Positions 1 through 12,636 of a stretch of 64,000 nucleotides of DNA are shown one piece after another; the first letter of the stretch is position 1; each line of letters opens with the position of its first letter. The notes beneath the pieces were generated by a model, which did no database searches, had not been told where the DNA came from, and was given only the letters and a program-made list of their open reading frames with translations. A program made the translations under genes and the position numbers. The stretch is taken from the NCBI GenBank assembly GCA_947683625.1, contig CANTUR010001093.1:335501-399500 (forward strand). Reading direction: 5' to 3'. The stretch is from Mallotus nudiflorus (taxonomy: Eukaryota > Streptophyta > Magnoliopsida > Malpighiales > Euphorbiaceae).

Positions 1-780
1 ATCAACAAAAAAAATATAATTAATCAGTAATTTCAATCAAAATATATATTTAACCTAAGTTTTCAAAATTGACATAAACTAAAAATAATTATAAAAATTA
101 CATAAAAATCACAAAAATTATAAACTCAACTCTAAAATTAATAACAATTAATAATAACACCAAAAATCACAAATTTATAATTTTAATAATTAATTTACGA
201 AAATTAATAAAATATTCAAAAATTCACAAAAATCAAAATAAATTCTAAAAAATCACACAAAAATTCATGGAAGTAGATTAAGCTACTAGAATCAATATTT
301 GTAAAGGAACTTTGTGTGAATCAACCATTAACAACCTAAAAAAAATTCAAAACCCCAATAAACTAAAAACTAAAATTCACTCAACACCCAACCAAATCGA
401 GATTTCAATAAAAAGGGAGCTTGGATTCACGCTCACTAGCAAGAAAGGAAGAGAATGAGACTGGCAGTGAGAAGAATGGTGGTCAAAAACGCTACGAACG
501 AAGGAGAGCTCAAGTTTCGGTTTCTCTTCGTTGCCGTCGATCTGCAGCTTGCCGGAGACGAAGGAGGAGGCGGTGATGACGGCAGGAGGTGGCTGGATGG
601 TGGTGAGGCACACTGATGGTGGCTCGGTGGTTCGAGGAGGGTAGGTATATGTGTATGTGTTTTTGTTTTTGATGATTGAATGTGTATATTATATGTATAT
701 AATACTATATTATATAACTAAATAAACTTTATTTAATAATATTATAATATATATAACTTAAATCTACACCACATACATAT

Positions 781-850
<70 letters not shown>

Positions 851-1178
851 TATATAACACACACAATAATAATAATAACCCTAATTATTATAATATATGA
901 CACATAAAATAATAATACAATTAATAAAATAATTTATTAACAAAATAATTAGGGAAATTAATAAAAAAATAATAGAATAAAAATGTTAAAATAATCATGC
1001 AAATCATACAACCAAAAATATTATATTTATATAGGAAATTTATTTAAACATTAAATAGTAATAATTAATCGTAAAATAGTAAAATAAAAATAAAATAATC
1101 AAATTTAACTTTTAAATTTTTATTAATACTGCATATCCCATTTTTAAATAAAAATATTTAAAAATATGGGTCATTACA
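1..1178 (-). repeat. Element A 3' LTR (partial)
   Basis: The sequence aligns by eye with 8402-9579 of the other A LTR and ends in ATTACA immediately before a polypurine tract. It contains a long TA/CA microsatellite. Short ORFs here are not supported as genes. Confidence 0.9.
781..852. repeat. (TA)n/(CA)n microsatellite in A LTR
   Basis: An uninterrupted TA run followed by a CA run. The same site in the other A LTR (about 9225-9250) is much shorter, so the two LTRs have diverged by repeat slippage. Confidence 0.9.
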
Positions 1179-1193
1179 GTCTCCCCTCCTTAC
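1179..1193 (-). other. Element A polypurine tract
   Basis: The minus strand reads GTAAGGAGGGGAGAC directly before the LTR start TGTAATGACCC. A purine-rich primer for plus-strand DNA synthesis is expected exactly here. Elements B and C carry the same motif at the same place. Confidence 0.85.
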
Positions 1194-1235
1194 AAGAATT
1201 AGTCCCCGAATTCAAGAAAAGAATAATTACAAGAG

Positions 1236-4200
1236 TCAAAGAGGAAAGAGACATGGGTAAGAAGATCGCATCTCAGCTTCAGTCGTCCAAGTATGCTCTT
1301 CTACGTTATTGCTTCGCTATAACACCTTTACCATCGAAATCTGCTTTGAATGCAACTGGGGAACTTGATAGTCTACGATTGCAATAGGTTCTTCTACGAA
1401 TGTCAAGTCTTCATTCATTTCCATAATATCGGGCTGCAACACGTGTGAAGGGTCTGAAATATATTTCCTCAGCATCGAGATATGAAACACCGGATGCACT
1501 TAAGACAAACTCGGAGGCAAAGCCAACTGATATGCAACAATGCCAACTCTCTCCAGAATCTCGAGCAGTCCAATATATCTCGGTGCTAGCTTACCCTTTC
1601 GTACCAAATCTCATCACAACCTTCATCGGAGACACCTTCAGAAACACATAGTCTCCTACCTGGAACTCCACATCTCTGTGTCTCAAATTCGCATAGCTTT
1701 TCTATCTGCTAATTGTGGTCTCTAATCTCCTCTTGATTATAGTAACCTTCTTTGTAGCATCCTGAACCATCTCAGGTCTAGTCAATACTCTCTCTCCAAT
1801 CTTATCCCAACTCAAAGGGGATCTACACTTCCTTCCGTACAAAGCGTCATATGGTGCCATTCTAATACTACTATGGTAGTTGTTATTATATGCAAACTCT
1901 ATAAGTGGCAAATGATCATCTCAACTACCACCCAGATCCAAAACACACATCCTCAACATATCTTCCAGTGTCTGGGTCGTCCTCTCAAACTGAGCATCTG
2001 TCTGAGGATGAAAAGCAGTACTAAAATCCAACCTGGTGCCCATTGCCTCCTATAACTTCTGCCAAAAATGAGAACTAAACACTAAACCTCTGTCTTACAT
2101 AATGGACACAGGTACCCCATGAAGGCACACAATATGCTTCACATACAGCTTCGCCAATCTAGCTACAGAATAAGTGGCTTTCACTGGCAAGAAATGTGTA
2201 GACTTGGTCAACTTGTCCATAATCACCCAGATGGAATTGTATCCATCCTTGGAACAAGGTAAACCAACCACAAAATCCATAGCAATCCTTTCCCACTTCC
2301 ACTCAAGAATAGGAAGAAGTTAAAGCTTCCCAGAAGGCTTTTGATGTTCAGATTTCACCTGCTGATATGTTAAACATTTAGCAACATAACCAGCAACATC
2401 CTTCTTCAGTCCATCCCACCAGTATAAGTCTCTGATACTGTGGTACATCTTAGTGACACCTGGATGTACGCTGTAAGTTGTAGAATGTGCTTCCTCAAGG
2501 ATCTCTTCTCTCAAATTATCCACATCAGGAACACACAACCTACCACTGATCCACAAAATACCATCATCATCAAGTATGAAATCAGTGAACTTCCCTACTC
2601 GAACATTCTTTACAAGCTGTTCTAGAATAGGATCTCAGCTCTAAGCTACCTTAATCCTATCTCTCAATACAGATCGCACCTTAAACTGAGCTAGCAGTCC
2701 ACCTGATCTACTTATCTTCATCATCAAACCTTGATCCACTAACTGATACCACTCTTAGATCAACGGTCTCCTCTCTATACTAATGTGAGCAAGACTGCCT
2801 GAGGACTTCCTACTCAAGGCATCTACTACCACATTAGCCTTGCCTGGATGATAAAGGATCTCACAGTCATAATCTTTCAATAATTCCAACCATTACCTCT
2901 GCCTCAGATTCAAATCTCTCTGATGGAAAATGTACTTAAGGCTATTATGATTAATGAAAATCTCATAAGTCACCCCATATAGATAATGTCTCCAGATCTT
3001 GAGAGCAAAGATCACTGTAGCCATCTCTAAGTCATGGGTAGGATAATTCTATTCATGCTTCTTTAGCTACCTTAAAGCATAAGCAATCACCCTACCATTC
3101 TACATCAACACATAACCTAGGCCAAATCTAGAGGCATCATAATACACTGTGAACTTGTCTACTCCATTAGGCAAAGCCAAAACTGGAGTTGTGGTCAACT
3201 TCTCCTTTAATAACTGGAAACTGTTCTCACAAGCTTCTAACCACTCAAACCTTACATTCTTCTGAGTCAAGCGAGTCATAGGAGCTGCAATTCTAGAAAA
3301 ATCGTATACAAATGTCCTATAGTACCCAGCTAAAAACTTTGAATCTCAGTTACTGAAGTCGGTCTAGGCCACTCAGACACTGCCTCAATCTTCTATGGAT
3401 TAACCTGGATACCCTCTTTAGACACCACGTGTCCAAGAAATGCAACACTCTCTATTTAGAAATTGCACTTCGAGAATTTAACATAAAGCTTATATTCTCT
3501 CAGTGTCTACAGCACAGTCCTCAAGTGATATACATGTTCTTTCATACTCCTTGAATACAACAATATATCATCAATGAAGACTACCACAAACTGATCCATA
3601 AATGGTCTGAATACCCAATTCATCAAATCCATAAAAGCTATTGGTGCGTTAGTCAAGCCAAAAGATATCACCAAAAACTCATAATGGCCATATTGAGTGC
3701 AAAATGTCATTTTAGGAACATCGACTTCGCTAATCCACAACTGATGATAACCCGACCTCAAATCAATCTTGGAAAAGAACTATGCACCCTATAGCTAATC
3801 AATCAAGTCATCTATCCTTGGGAGAGGATACTTGTTCTTCACTATCACCTTATTCAGCTCTTTATAGTCAATGCACAATCTCAGGGTACCATCCTTCTTC
3901 CTCACAAATAGGACTGGTGCACCCTAAGGAGAAACATTGGGTCTGATAAAAACCCTTATCCAGCAATTCTTACAACTGCTCCTTCAACTCTTTCAACTCT
4001 ACAGGAGCCATTCTATAGGGTGGCATTGAAATAGGGGTAGTGCCTGGAACCACATTTATACAGAACTCAATCTCTCTGTGAGGTGGTAAACTTGGCAACT
4101 CCTTAGGAAAAATGTCAGGAAACTCACAGGCAATAGAAACATCTATGAGTGATAACTTCTCCACTAAAGTATCCCTGACTAATGCCAAATAACCCTGACA

Positions 4201-6036
4201 ACCCTTCCTCAGCAACTTCCTAGTCCTAATAGCAAAAATGAGATTCTGAGGTGCAAAACTCTTATCACCCACAAACTTAAACTCTTCTTCATCAGGAATT
4301 CTAAAAGTCACCTCTTTACTCCGATAATCCACCATGGCATAGTGCTGAGACAACCAATCCATACCCAAAATTACATTGAATTCCATCACATTCAATAATA
4401 CCAAATCAGTGGGCAATTCTCTACCTCTGACAAGAACTGGACAACTAGAAAGAACAACATCGGTGTCCAAAGAATCACTTAGAGGAGTGGCGACAGATAA
4501 AGTAAAAGCCATCCTCGAAGCTTGCCAATAAGACTTAGAAGCAAAAATAGGAGATACAAATGAATGCATGGTACTCAGATCAAACAGAACCCATGCATCC
4601 AGGTAACAAATAGAAATAATACCTGCCATGACTACATTAGATGCCTGAGCATCCTGCTAAGTGAGATGGAAAACTGTGGCCTGACCTCAACCTCCCTGCT
4701 GACTGGTAAAAGCCTAGCCAAAACCTCTGGCACCTCCTATAGTACCTCTACCATGTCCCTGCTGAGGAATAATCTAAGTAGAACTCTGGTACTGAGCTGG
4801 AGGCAACTGAAAAGGAACTGGTGCTGCACTGGCAATCAACTGCTGTGGAAATTATGGAATCTACAACTGTTGATACCCAAAAGAGGGACATAATCTAGCA
4901 AAGTGTCTCGTCTGTCCGCATCGAAAACACATCAGCGGTGTCATGTAACACAGTCCCTGTGGACTCTACCATACGTCTGACAAGCACTGCCAACTGACCC
5001 AGAACTACAACCACTGCTGCTGCTCGAAGCACCTGACCCAAATCTGAATGGTTTGCGTTGACCTCCACAACCATGTCTACTGCTCCTAAGCACTCTCTAC
5101 TGCTGTCTCTGGCTCTGCTGGTTTGGGCCTCTCTATTGACTACTCGAACTAATCTGAAAACTTGAGTACGAAGTAATCTGAAATCCACTTAACTGAATGC
5201 CCAATAGGTACTAATCAGGCATAACTCATTGCCTGACTAGCCTCAGCTCAATCTCCTTGGCCAACTCTAGAGTAAGGCCTGCTGTAGGCATACCAGCAAA
5301 TGCAAAACCCAAACTAGTGACATAAGTGGTGACTGTAAAATATTGATCCCTCATCAAATCCTTTGCATATCTATTGAGTCAAAGAAACTCTCTAGTGTAG
5401 TCCTCAACAGATCTGTCACCTCGGGTAATGCTAGTCAGTCAGAGTATGTAGCTCACACGGAGTGGCTCTGGGCAGAATCTCCTTATAAATTGCTCTCTGA
5501 ATTGCGCCCAAGTCATCATCATCATGTATGGCTAAATCATCTGGATAAACTAATCCAGGGCTAGTCCCTCTATTGATAGCTCAACTATCATGATCCATTG
5601 GTACTCAGTGTGAGTAGTCTGAGTCCTCGTCTCTATCGTATGCATAAAATTTAGAGGGTCAGAAGTCCCATCAAATGCGAACCTACTGACTCTAGCATAG
5701 AAAAGTATTGCCTCAATGTCAGACATACCCTGCTAATAAGCAGGCTGAATAGGCAGTGCAACTGGAGGTATAGGTACATCCTCATACTTTGGCTCTACAG
5801 GTTCCTCATATTGTAGCTCTCTCTGTCTACAGTAACCTGTCGCTCCCCGAGGTCTACCTTTGCCATGACCTCTGTGCCTAGCTGGCGGCTCAGGAGGTAA
5901 AATCTCATCCTGGAAAGACTCATCATCCTCGACCTTAGTGCCTAGCTGGCGGCTCAGGAGGTAAAACCTCATCTTGGAAAGACTCATCATCCTCGACCTC
6001 AATGACCGGTGGAGCAACATGCACTCAACTCCTCAT
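1236..6036 (-). pseudogene. Element A degenerate gag-pol
   Basis: This is the decayed polyprotein gene of A, colinear with that of B. From the start (6036) come an acidic/basic gag N-terminus, the gag core, an intact zinc knuckle of type CFRCGQTRHFARxC near 4890-4930, a protease-like segment and RT start (4629-3970), RT with FIDDILLYS (about 3507-3761), RNase H (about 2950-3260), integrase (about 1700-2700) and a chromodomain-like tail ending at TGA (1236-1238). Many frames are broken by TAG/TAA stops and frameshifts. Several CAG codons seen in B or C are TAG here, for example near 3795. The protease motif is degraded (FDLSTMHSF). It is non-functional. Confidence 0.88.
5874..6001. repeat. 64-bp tandem duplication in A gag
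   Basis: A 64-bp unit starting GTGCCTAGCTGGCGG is repeated head to tail (5874 and 5938). Element B has a single copy. As 64 is not a multiple of three, the duplication shifts the gag frame. Confidence 0.9.
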
Positions 6037-6221
6037 TTTGAAAAGACAAACAAAAGGATTTAAACAAAATAGACAACTAACGGTAATGCAAAAAACTAAA
6101 TTAAGGAATACTTATCAAAGACATACTCAAACCTAATTAACTGCAGTAGTTTTAAAAGAAAACACAACTCAAAAAAACTAAGGCCACAACTCTAACAACT
6201 AAGGCCCTAATACAAATCTTC

Positions 6222-6233
6222 GCTCTGATACCA
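6222..6233 (-). other. Element A primer-binding site (tRNA-iMet type)
   Basis: The minus strand reads TGGTATCAGAGC, the standard plant initiator-methionine tRNA primer site, a few bases from the LTR end. Confidence 0.92.
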
Positions 6234-6910
6234 ACTTTGTTATGACTCAAACTAGAGGCCATGACCGGCGCTAGGGAACGGGAATTCTTTCGAATCCAAA
6301 ACCCGTAGCAAGCCTTAAAATAAAAATATGCAATAATAAAATAAATAAATATGCATCAGAATTTAAATCTCAAATCCATATGATAAAATAAAATTCTTAT
6401 ACCATAAAATAAAATGTTTTAGTACAACATTCAAAGACAGGCTTCTCTGAATTAAAACCAACATACAGTAAAGATAAATACAACCCACAACTGATACAAA
6501 TACAACTACTGTAGTTTCTAGAGTACAAAATAAAACTAGATAGATGATTTACATAATAAAGTCGGGTGGAAGAAATTCGGCAGATAGGCCTACTGTTGAG
6601 GTCTAAAGAAGAAGACTCTCCTGTAAAAATATTAACTGAGGGGAGTCAGACTTCACTGAGTGAATTGATATAATATATATACACGCATTACTATATGTCA
6701 AATGCAAACAATCATATGTATATAATAAATAAATATATAAGCATGTGCACACAAATGCTGAAAATCACTTTATTTCATAATACTAAAAAATATTAGTTTT
6801 GAAGGATCAAATGGAACCCTAAATGATCGCAACCTCAATTAATAATAAAAATCACTCTAGCCATACAGGCTCACTTAATTCCAAATAAATTCACTTAATC
6901 CATCTGGATA

Positions 6911-7012
6911 GTAGACTAGCCCCAAGATACTAAGTCGACCGAGCTCCAGCAGTTTGATTGTCAGTGTGATTGGCCCTAAGACACTTAGTCAACTGAGCTC
7001 CAGCAATCACAC
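6911..7012 (-). other. Double stem-loop module in A LTR
   Basis: Two adjacent units share a GCTC/GTC-rich loop (GAGCTCCAGCA side) but have different self-complementary stems; the second is GTGTGATTG paired with CAATCACAC. The same module is in the LTRs of B and C. Confidence 0.65.
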
Positions 7013-7116
7013 CATCAACGGCATCACACATCAATCAAATTAATCAAACCATGATTCCATAAATAAGTTAGTAATTCAACCCTACAATTTATCGCATTAG
7101 TACGTACTCAGTCTTA

Positions 7117-7137
7117 GTGCTACCCACTAGGTAGCAC
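7117..7137 (-). other. 21-nt hairpin in A LTR
   Basis: GTGCTACC, a 5-nt loop CACTA, then GGTAGCAC: a perfect 8-bp stem. It recurs at 12616, 20812 and 26647 in the other LTRs. Confidence 0.7.
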
Positions 7138-9579
7138 GTTCTATCGATATCCTTCATTTTAAAATAAACCATTCAATCAAAAATAAACAATGCAAAATGA
7201 CATTCAAAATGATAGAATATACCATAAATATTCTTAAAATAAACTAAGTATATTTTAAGTATATATATATCAAATAAATCATAAAAGATACTGAATTTAA
7301 ACCAACAATATACTAAAAACATATTAAGTTTAAATCAATAATAAAACATGCATTTATTTAGAAGTATATCAAAAATATACTAAACATATACCTAAAATAT
7401 ACCTAAAGTATACTAATCATTCATTAAAGCAATTTATGAATAAATTCGATTAAAACATTTATTTCTAAAACATGTAACCTTAATGCAATGTATATATAGA
7501 ATAACAACTCACAGGGATGCGCTCCTCGAGACTGGTCTGACGGGCCTTGTCCGCTAGGCCTCGGTCTCAGCGCAGCTAAACAAATAAAATGATCATGAAA
7601 ATCAGAATGCATCTAACTTAACTTCTAGAGACTCAATCTAGAATTACAAAATACAGACAGACACAGAATTGACCTGATGTCACGTTTTACAAGAATTCTA
7701 CCAACAATTCAACAGAACTTCCTCTGTAAAACGGACATCTCTCTACTAAAAAGTAGAGTTGGTCCTGCAAGAAAAGAAATACACTTCTAAACCGAAATTC
7801 ACACAAATCCTCAATTGGGATCCCAAACTACAAAATTCTCCAACCGAGGTCCACAATTCACCAAAATTCAAATAATATAATAAATATATTAAAAATCAAT
7901 AAATACCCTAAATACCCTCAAAATATCAAAATATAGCATTTTTAACATTAAAACACCAAAAATAATTATTTCCTCAATAATTACGTAAAAATCCCGAAAT
8001 AATAATATAATATTATTAAAATCCAATTTTTCTCGATAATTCAATATAATTTAATAAAAATTAACTTTACTAATCCAAATAACGTAATTAGTCTAAATAC
8101 ATATTAAAAATTACTAAAAATCCATTTTATTACCAAAATAGTATATAATATATTATTTAAAAATAATTTTTGAAAATTAGTATTAATTAGTTAAAAATGT
8201 TAAATAATTTGAAAAAAATCATTTTATACCTCATTTAATATTAAGACCAATTAAATGTAATATTTAACTAAAATTATCACCAAATTACACAATTAACCCT
8301 AATATTCAAAATTTACACATAATATACTAATATTACTAAAAAATTCAATAAAAATTATATAAATTCACAAAAATTATTTTGTCAACATATATCTCATTAT
8401 TATCAATAAAAACATATAATTAACCAATAATTTCTACCAAAATATATATTTAACCTAATTTTTCAAAATTAACATAAACTAAAAATAATTATAAAAATTA
8501 CATAAAAATCACAAAAATTATAAACTCAACTATAAAATTAATAACAATTAATAATAACACCAAAAATCACAAATTTATAATTTTAATAATTAATTTACAA
8601 AAATTAATAAAATAATAATAAAATTTTCAAAAATTCACAAAAATCAAAATAAATTTCAAAAATCACACAAAAATTCACAAAAGTAGATTAAGCTACTAGA
8701 ATTAACATTTGTAAAGGAATTTTGTGTGAATCAACCATTAACAACCTAAAAAAATTTAAAACCCTAATGAACCGAAAATTAAAAATCACTCAACACCCAA
8801 CCAAATCGAGATTTCAACAAAAAGGGAGCTTGGATTCACACTCACTGGTAAGAGAGGAAGAGAATGAGATCGGCAATGAAAAGAATGGTGGCAAAAATGC
8901 TAGGAACGGAGGAGAGCTCAAGTTTCGGTTTCTCTTCGTTGGCGTCGATATGCAACTCGTCGGAGAAGAAGGAGGAGGCGATGATGATGGCAGGAGGTGG
9001 CTGGACGGTGGTGAGGCACACCGACGGTGAAGGAACAGACGGTGGCATGATGGTGGGTGGCTCGGTGGTTCGAGGAGGGTAGGTATATATGTATGTGTGT
9101 TTGTTTTTGATGATTGAATGTATATATTATATGTATATAATACTATATTATATAACTAAATAAACTTTATTTAATAATATTATAATATATATATATAACT
9201 TAAATCTACACCACATACATATCATATATATATATATACACACACACACATATATAACACACACAATAATAATAATAAACCCTAATTATTATAATATATA
9301 ACACATAAAATAATAATACAATTAATAAAATAATTTACTAACAAAATAATTAGGGAAATTAATAAAACCATAATAGAATAAAAATGTTAAAATAATCATG
9401 CAAATCAAACAACCAAAAATATTATATTTACGTAGGAAATTTATTTAAACAAAAAATAGTAATAATTAATCGTAAAATAGTAAAATAAAAATAAAATAAT
9501 CAAATTTAACTTTTAAATTTTTATTAACACTGCATATCCCATTTTTAAATAAAAATATTTAAAAATATGAGACATTACA

Positions 9580-10016
9580 ATAAAATAATAATTATGTACT
9601 CAAAATATTAATATTAAAATAATACTATGATAATAATATCGCACGATAATTATAATAATAACTCACATAAAATAACAATGACAATAATAACATTAATAAT
9701 GGTAGTGGAATACTTTAAAAATATTAATAATACTCAAAATCATGTCAGTTAATAAAATAATATTAGTACTTAAAATAATATTAAAATAACCATGCACTAA
9801 ATTAATGTTATTAAAATAATAGTATTCGAAAATAATAAATATACACAATGAAATTTAAACATCCAAAATAATATATTTACGTAGAAAATTCAATGAAACA
9901 TAAAATAATAATAATTAATCACAAATTAGTAAAATAATTAAATTTAACTTTTAAATTTTATTAATACTGCATATCTCATTATATAATAAAATAATTTAAA
10001 AATTAGGGTTATTACA
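9580..10016 (-). repeat. Element D: terminal LTR fragment
   Basis: This piece ends like the A, B and C LTRs, with an AT-rich stretch and TTAGGGTTATTACA, but differs in sequence upstream. It abuts A on the left and interrupts the C LTR on the right: the sequence after 10016 (GAGGCACAGTGACAGG) resumes inside the LTR copy at 28575. I read it as the right end of another Tekay-like LTR inserted in C and itself split by A. Confidence 0.65.
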
Positions 10017-10200
10017 GAGGCACAGTGACAGGCAGAGAGAGGAGAAGGAAGCTTCTGTGTTTATTTTTGGTCCCTGTTTTGGTTTCTTATTTCTTCTCGT
10101 TTTTGGTCCATCACGTTTTTTTCTTTATGTTATGCTGTGTGTGTTTGGTGTTTTACTATATGGGTATGCATGCATGTATGTGTTCATTATTGCATGCATG

Positions 10201-10252
<52 letters not shown>

Positions 10253-10606
10253 CACATATAATAATAAACACACACACATGCAAATTAAACTCAAATAAAA
10301 TAACACTTAATAATAATGATAATTCTAATAAAATAAATAGTAGAATTTGATAAAACAATAATAGAATTAACAATGCTCTAAATTAAATATTATTAAAATA
10401 GTTCTATCCAAAATAATAATTATAAATAATGCAAATTAAATGTCCAAAATAATAAGTTTTAAAATAAAATATTTATATATAAAAATATAATTAAACATAA
10501 AATAATAAATATTAATAATTAAATAATTAAATATAACTTTTAAATTTATTAACATTGCAAATCTCGTTTAATAATAAAATAATTTTAAAAAATTAGGGTT
10601 ATAATA
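10017..10606 (-). repeat. Element C left (3') LTR, truncated
   Basis: Matches about 28575-29243 of the right C LTR, including the AGGAGAAGGAAGCTTCTGTG segment. It ends in GGGTTATAATA before a polypurine tract. The remainder is displaced by the D insertion. Confidence 0.85.
10203..10250. repeat. (TA)n microsatellite in C LTR
   Basis: Pure TA dinucleotide run; the sister LTR has a similar run at about 28860-28891 in a different local context. Confidence 0.9.
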
Positions 10607-10662
10607 GTCTCCCCTCCTTATATGAATTCGTCCTCAAATTTAAGAAAGAATAATTACAAAAA

Positions 10663-11729
10663 TCAAGGAGGAAAGAGATATGGGTAAGAAGCTCGCATCT
10701 CAGCTTCAGTCTCTCAAGTATGCTCTTCTACGTTGTTGCTTCGCCACAACACCTTAACCATTGGGATCTACTTCGAACGCAACTGTCGAACTTAGTAGTC
10801 AATGATCGCAACAAGTTCTTCCTTGAACGTCAAGTCTTCATTCACTTCAACACTGTCGGGCTACAACATGTGCGAAGGGTTTGAAATATACTTCCTCAAC
10901 ATCTAGATTTGGAACACCAGATGCACTTGAGACAAACTCGGAGGCAAAGCCAACCGATATGCAACAGTGCCAACTCTCTCCAGAATCTTGAATAGTCCAA
11001 TATATTTTTGGTGCTAGCTTACCCTTCCTACCAAATCTCATCACACCCTTCATCGGAGACACCTTTAGAAACACATAGTCTCCTACCTGAAACTCCTCAT
11101 CTCTGCGTCTCAGATCCGCATAGCTCTTCTATCTGCTAACTGCAGTCTCTAATCTCCTCTTAATCACAATAACCTTCTTTGCAGCATCCTGAACCATCTC
11201 AGGTCCAATCAAAGCTCTCTCCCCAATCTCATCCCAACTCAAAGGGGATCTACACTTCCTTCCATACAAAGCCTCATATGGTGCCATTCTAATACTGCTA
11301 TGGTAGCTGTTATTATGAGCGAACTTCACAAGTGGCAAATGATCATCCCAGCTACCTCCTAGATCCAAAACACACATCCTCAACATATCTTCCAGTGTCT
11401 GGATCGTCCTCTCAGACTGACCATCTGTCTGAGGATGAAAAGTAGTACTAAAATCCAACCTGGTGCCCATCGCTTCTTGTAACTTCTACCAAAAATGAGA
11501 GGTAAACACAGAACCTCTATTAGAAATAATGGACACAGGTACTCCATGAAGGCACACAATATGCTTCACATACAGCTTCGCCAATCTGGCTATAGAATAA
11601 GTGGCTTTCACATGCAAGAAATGTGCAGACTTGGTCAACCTGTCCACAATCACCCAGATGGAATTGTATCAATCCTTAGAACGAGGTAAACCAACCACAA
11701 AATCCATAGCAATCCTTTCCCACTTCCAC
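10663..11729 (-). pseudogene. Element C pol 3' segment: integrase C-terminus and chromodomain-like tail
   Basis: Minus-strand sequence encodes the integrase stretch with FHPQTDGQSERTIQTLED, the GRKCRSPLSWDEIGE block and the HPVFH-like tail, ending at TGA (10663-10665). It is colinear with B integrase. It stops at 11729 where B is inserted and resumes at 23187. Internal stops and frameshifts make it non-functional. Confidence 0.87.
11725..11729. other. Left target-site duplication of element B (TCCAC)
   Basis: TCCAC lies directly before the TG of the left LTR; the identical pentamer follows the right LTR at 23187-23191. Confidence 0.93.
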
Positions 11730-12406
11730 TGTCACGACCCAAAACAGGGGCCATGACCGGCGCTAGGGAATGGGAATTCTTTTGAATCCGAAACCCGTAG
11801 CAAGCCTAAAAATAAAAATATAAAACATGCAATAGTAATAATAATATATAATGAAGTGGAAATAAAAATCATAAATATCCAAAATAATATCCATCTCCCA
11901 TATATAAATCTTTCAATACAAATCCAGTTCAAGTATAATACAATATCTCGTATAAATATAATACATAAAATCCCACAATTAATTTACAACTACTGCAGTG
12001 TCTAGATTATATAAAAATAAGACTCAAGTAAGCAGTTTACACAAAGAAGCTGGGGCGGAAGAAATCCGGCGCGTATAGGCCTGCTACTGAGGTCTGAAGA
12101 TGTTGACTCTCCTGAAAAATTATCAACGGAGGGGAGTCAGACCTCACTGAGTGAATTACTATAATATATATACATACACACTAAATGACAATGCATACAG
12201 TCAACAATATATATCTAATATATATATATATACAGGCAAATACACACATATGCAATAAAATCATTTTATATATATTTCATTGAAAATCATCTTTTATGAA
12301 GGATCAAATAGAACCCTATGATATCGAAACCTCAATCAGTGTTAGACAACACTCTAGCCATACAGGCTCACTTAACCCAAATATATCCACTTAATCAATT
12401 TAGACA

Positions 12407-12509
12407 GTAGACTGGCCCCGAGACACTAAGTCGACCGAGCTCCAGCAGTCTGACTGCCAGTGTGATTGGCCCCGAGACACTTGGTCAATCGAGCTCCAAC
12501 AATCACACC
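12407..12509 (-). other. Double stem-loop module in B left LTR
   Basis: Units AGACTG...CAGTCT and GTGTGATTG...CAATCACAC share the loop core CCCCGAGACACT. Homologous to 6911-7012. Confidence 0.68.
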
Positions 12510-12615
12510 TCCAAACCATATCTCACATATCAAATAATCATATTAAATCCATATCCACAAATGGTTAGTAATATAGCCTAAATACTATAGGCATACCGGT
12601 ACGTACTCGATCCTA

Positions 12616-12636
12616 GTGCTGCCCACTAGGTAGCAC
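12616..12636 (-). other. 21-nt hairpin in B left LTR
   Basis: GTGCTGCC-CACTA-GGTAGCAC, an 8-bp stem with one G/T wobble. Confidence 0.65.

Larger units (their letters stand above)
1..9579 (-). mobile_element. Element A: Ty3/Gypsy LTR retrotransposon, Tekay/Del-like, 3' LTR cut by window edge
   Basis: Read on the minus strand this is 5' LTR (right), PBS, gag-pol, polypurine tract, 3' LTR (left). The first 1,178 bases match the right-hand part of the complete LTR at 6238-9579. Gag, protease, reverse transcriptase, RNase H, integrase and a chromodomain-like tail follow in Gypsy order. Long LTRs plus the chromodomain-like end suggest the Tekay/Del lineage of chromoviruses, which is inference. 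No long reading frame survives, so the copy is old. It lies inside or against the LTR fragment of element D; the partner target duplication is outside the window. Confidence 0.9.
6238..9579 (-). repeat. Element A 5' LTR, complete
   Basis: The 3,342-bp LTR is bounded by TG at the PBS side and CA at 9578-9579. It holds the conserved double stem-loop (6911-7012) and 21-nt hairpin (7117-7137) shared with B and C. Composition is strongly AT-rich. No gene is supported inside it. Confidence 0.9.

Noticed and set aside
781..852. MITE or terminal inverted repeat suggested by TA-rich symmetry
   Set aside because: Simple dinucleotide repeat inside an LTR with no terminal repeats or target duplication.
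8722..9082. Charged Gly/Glu-rich ORFs in A LTR
   Set aside because: Present only as shifted, non-conserved frames between the two A LTRs; no recognised domain.
10025..10373. ORFs spanning the (TA)n run in the C LTR, which could look like a small membrane protein
   Set aside because: The Tyr-Ile repeats come from the TA microsatellite; different lengths in the sister LTR destroy the frame.
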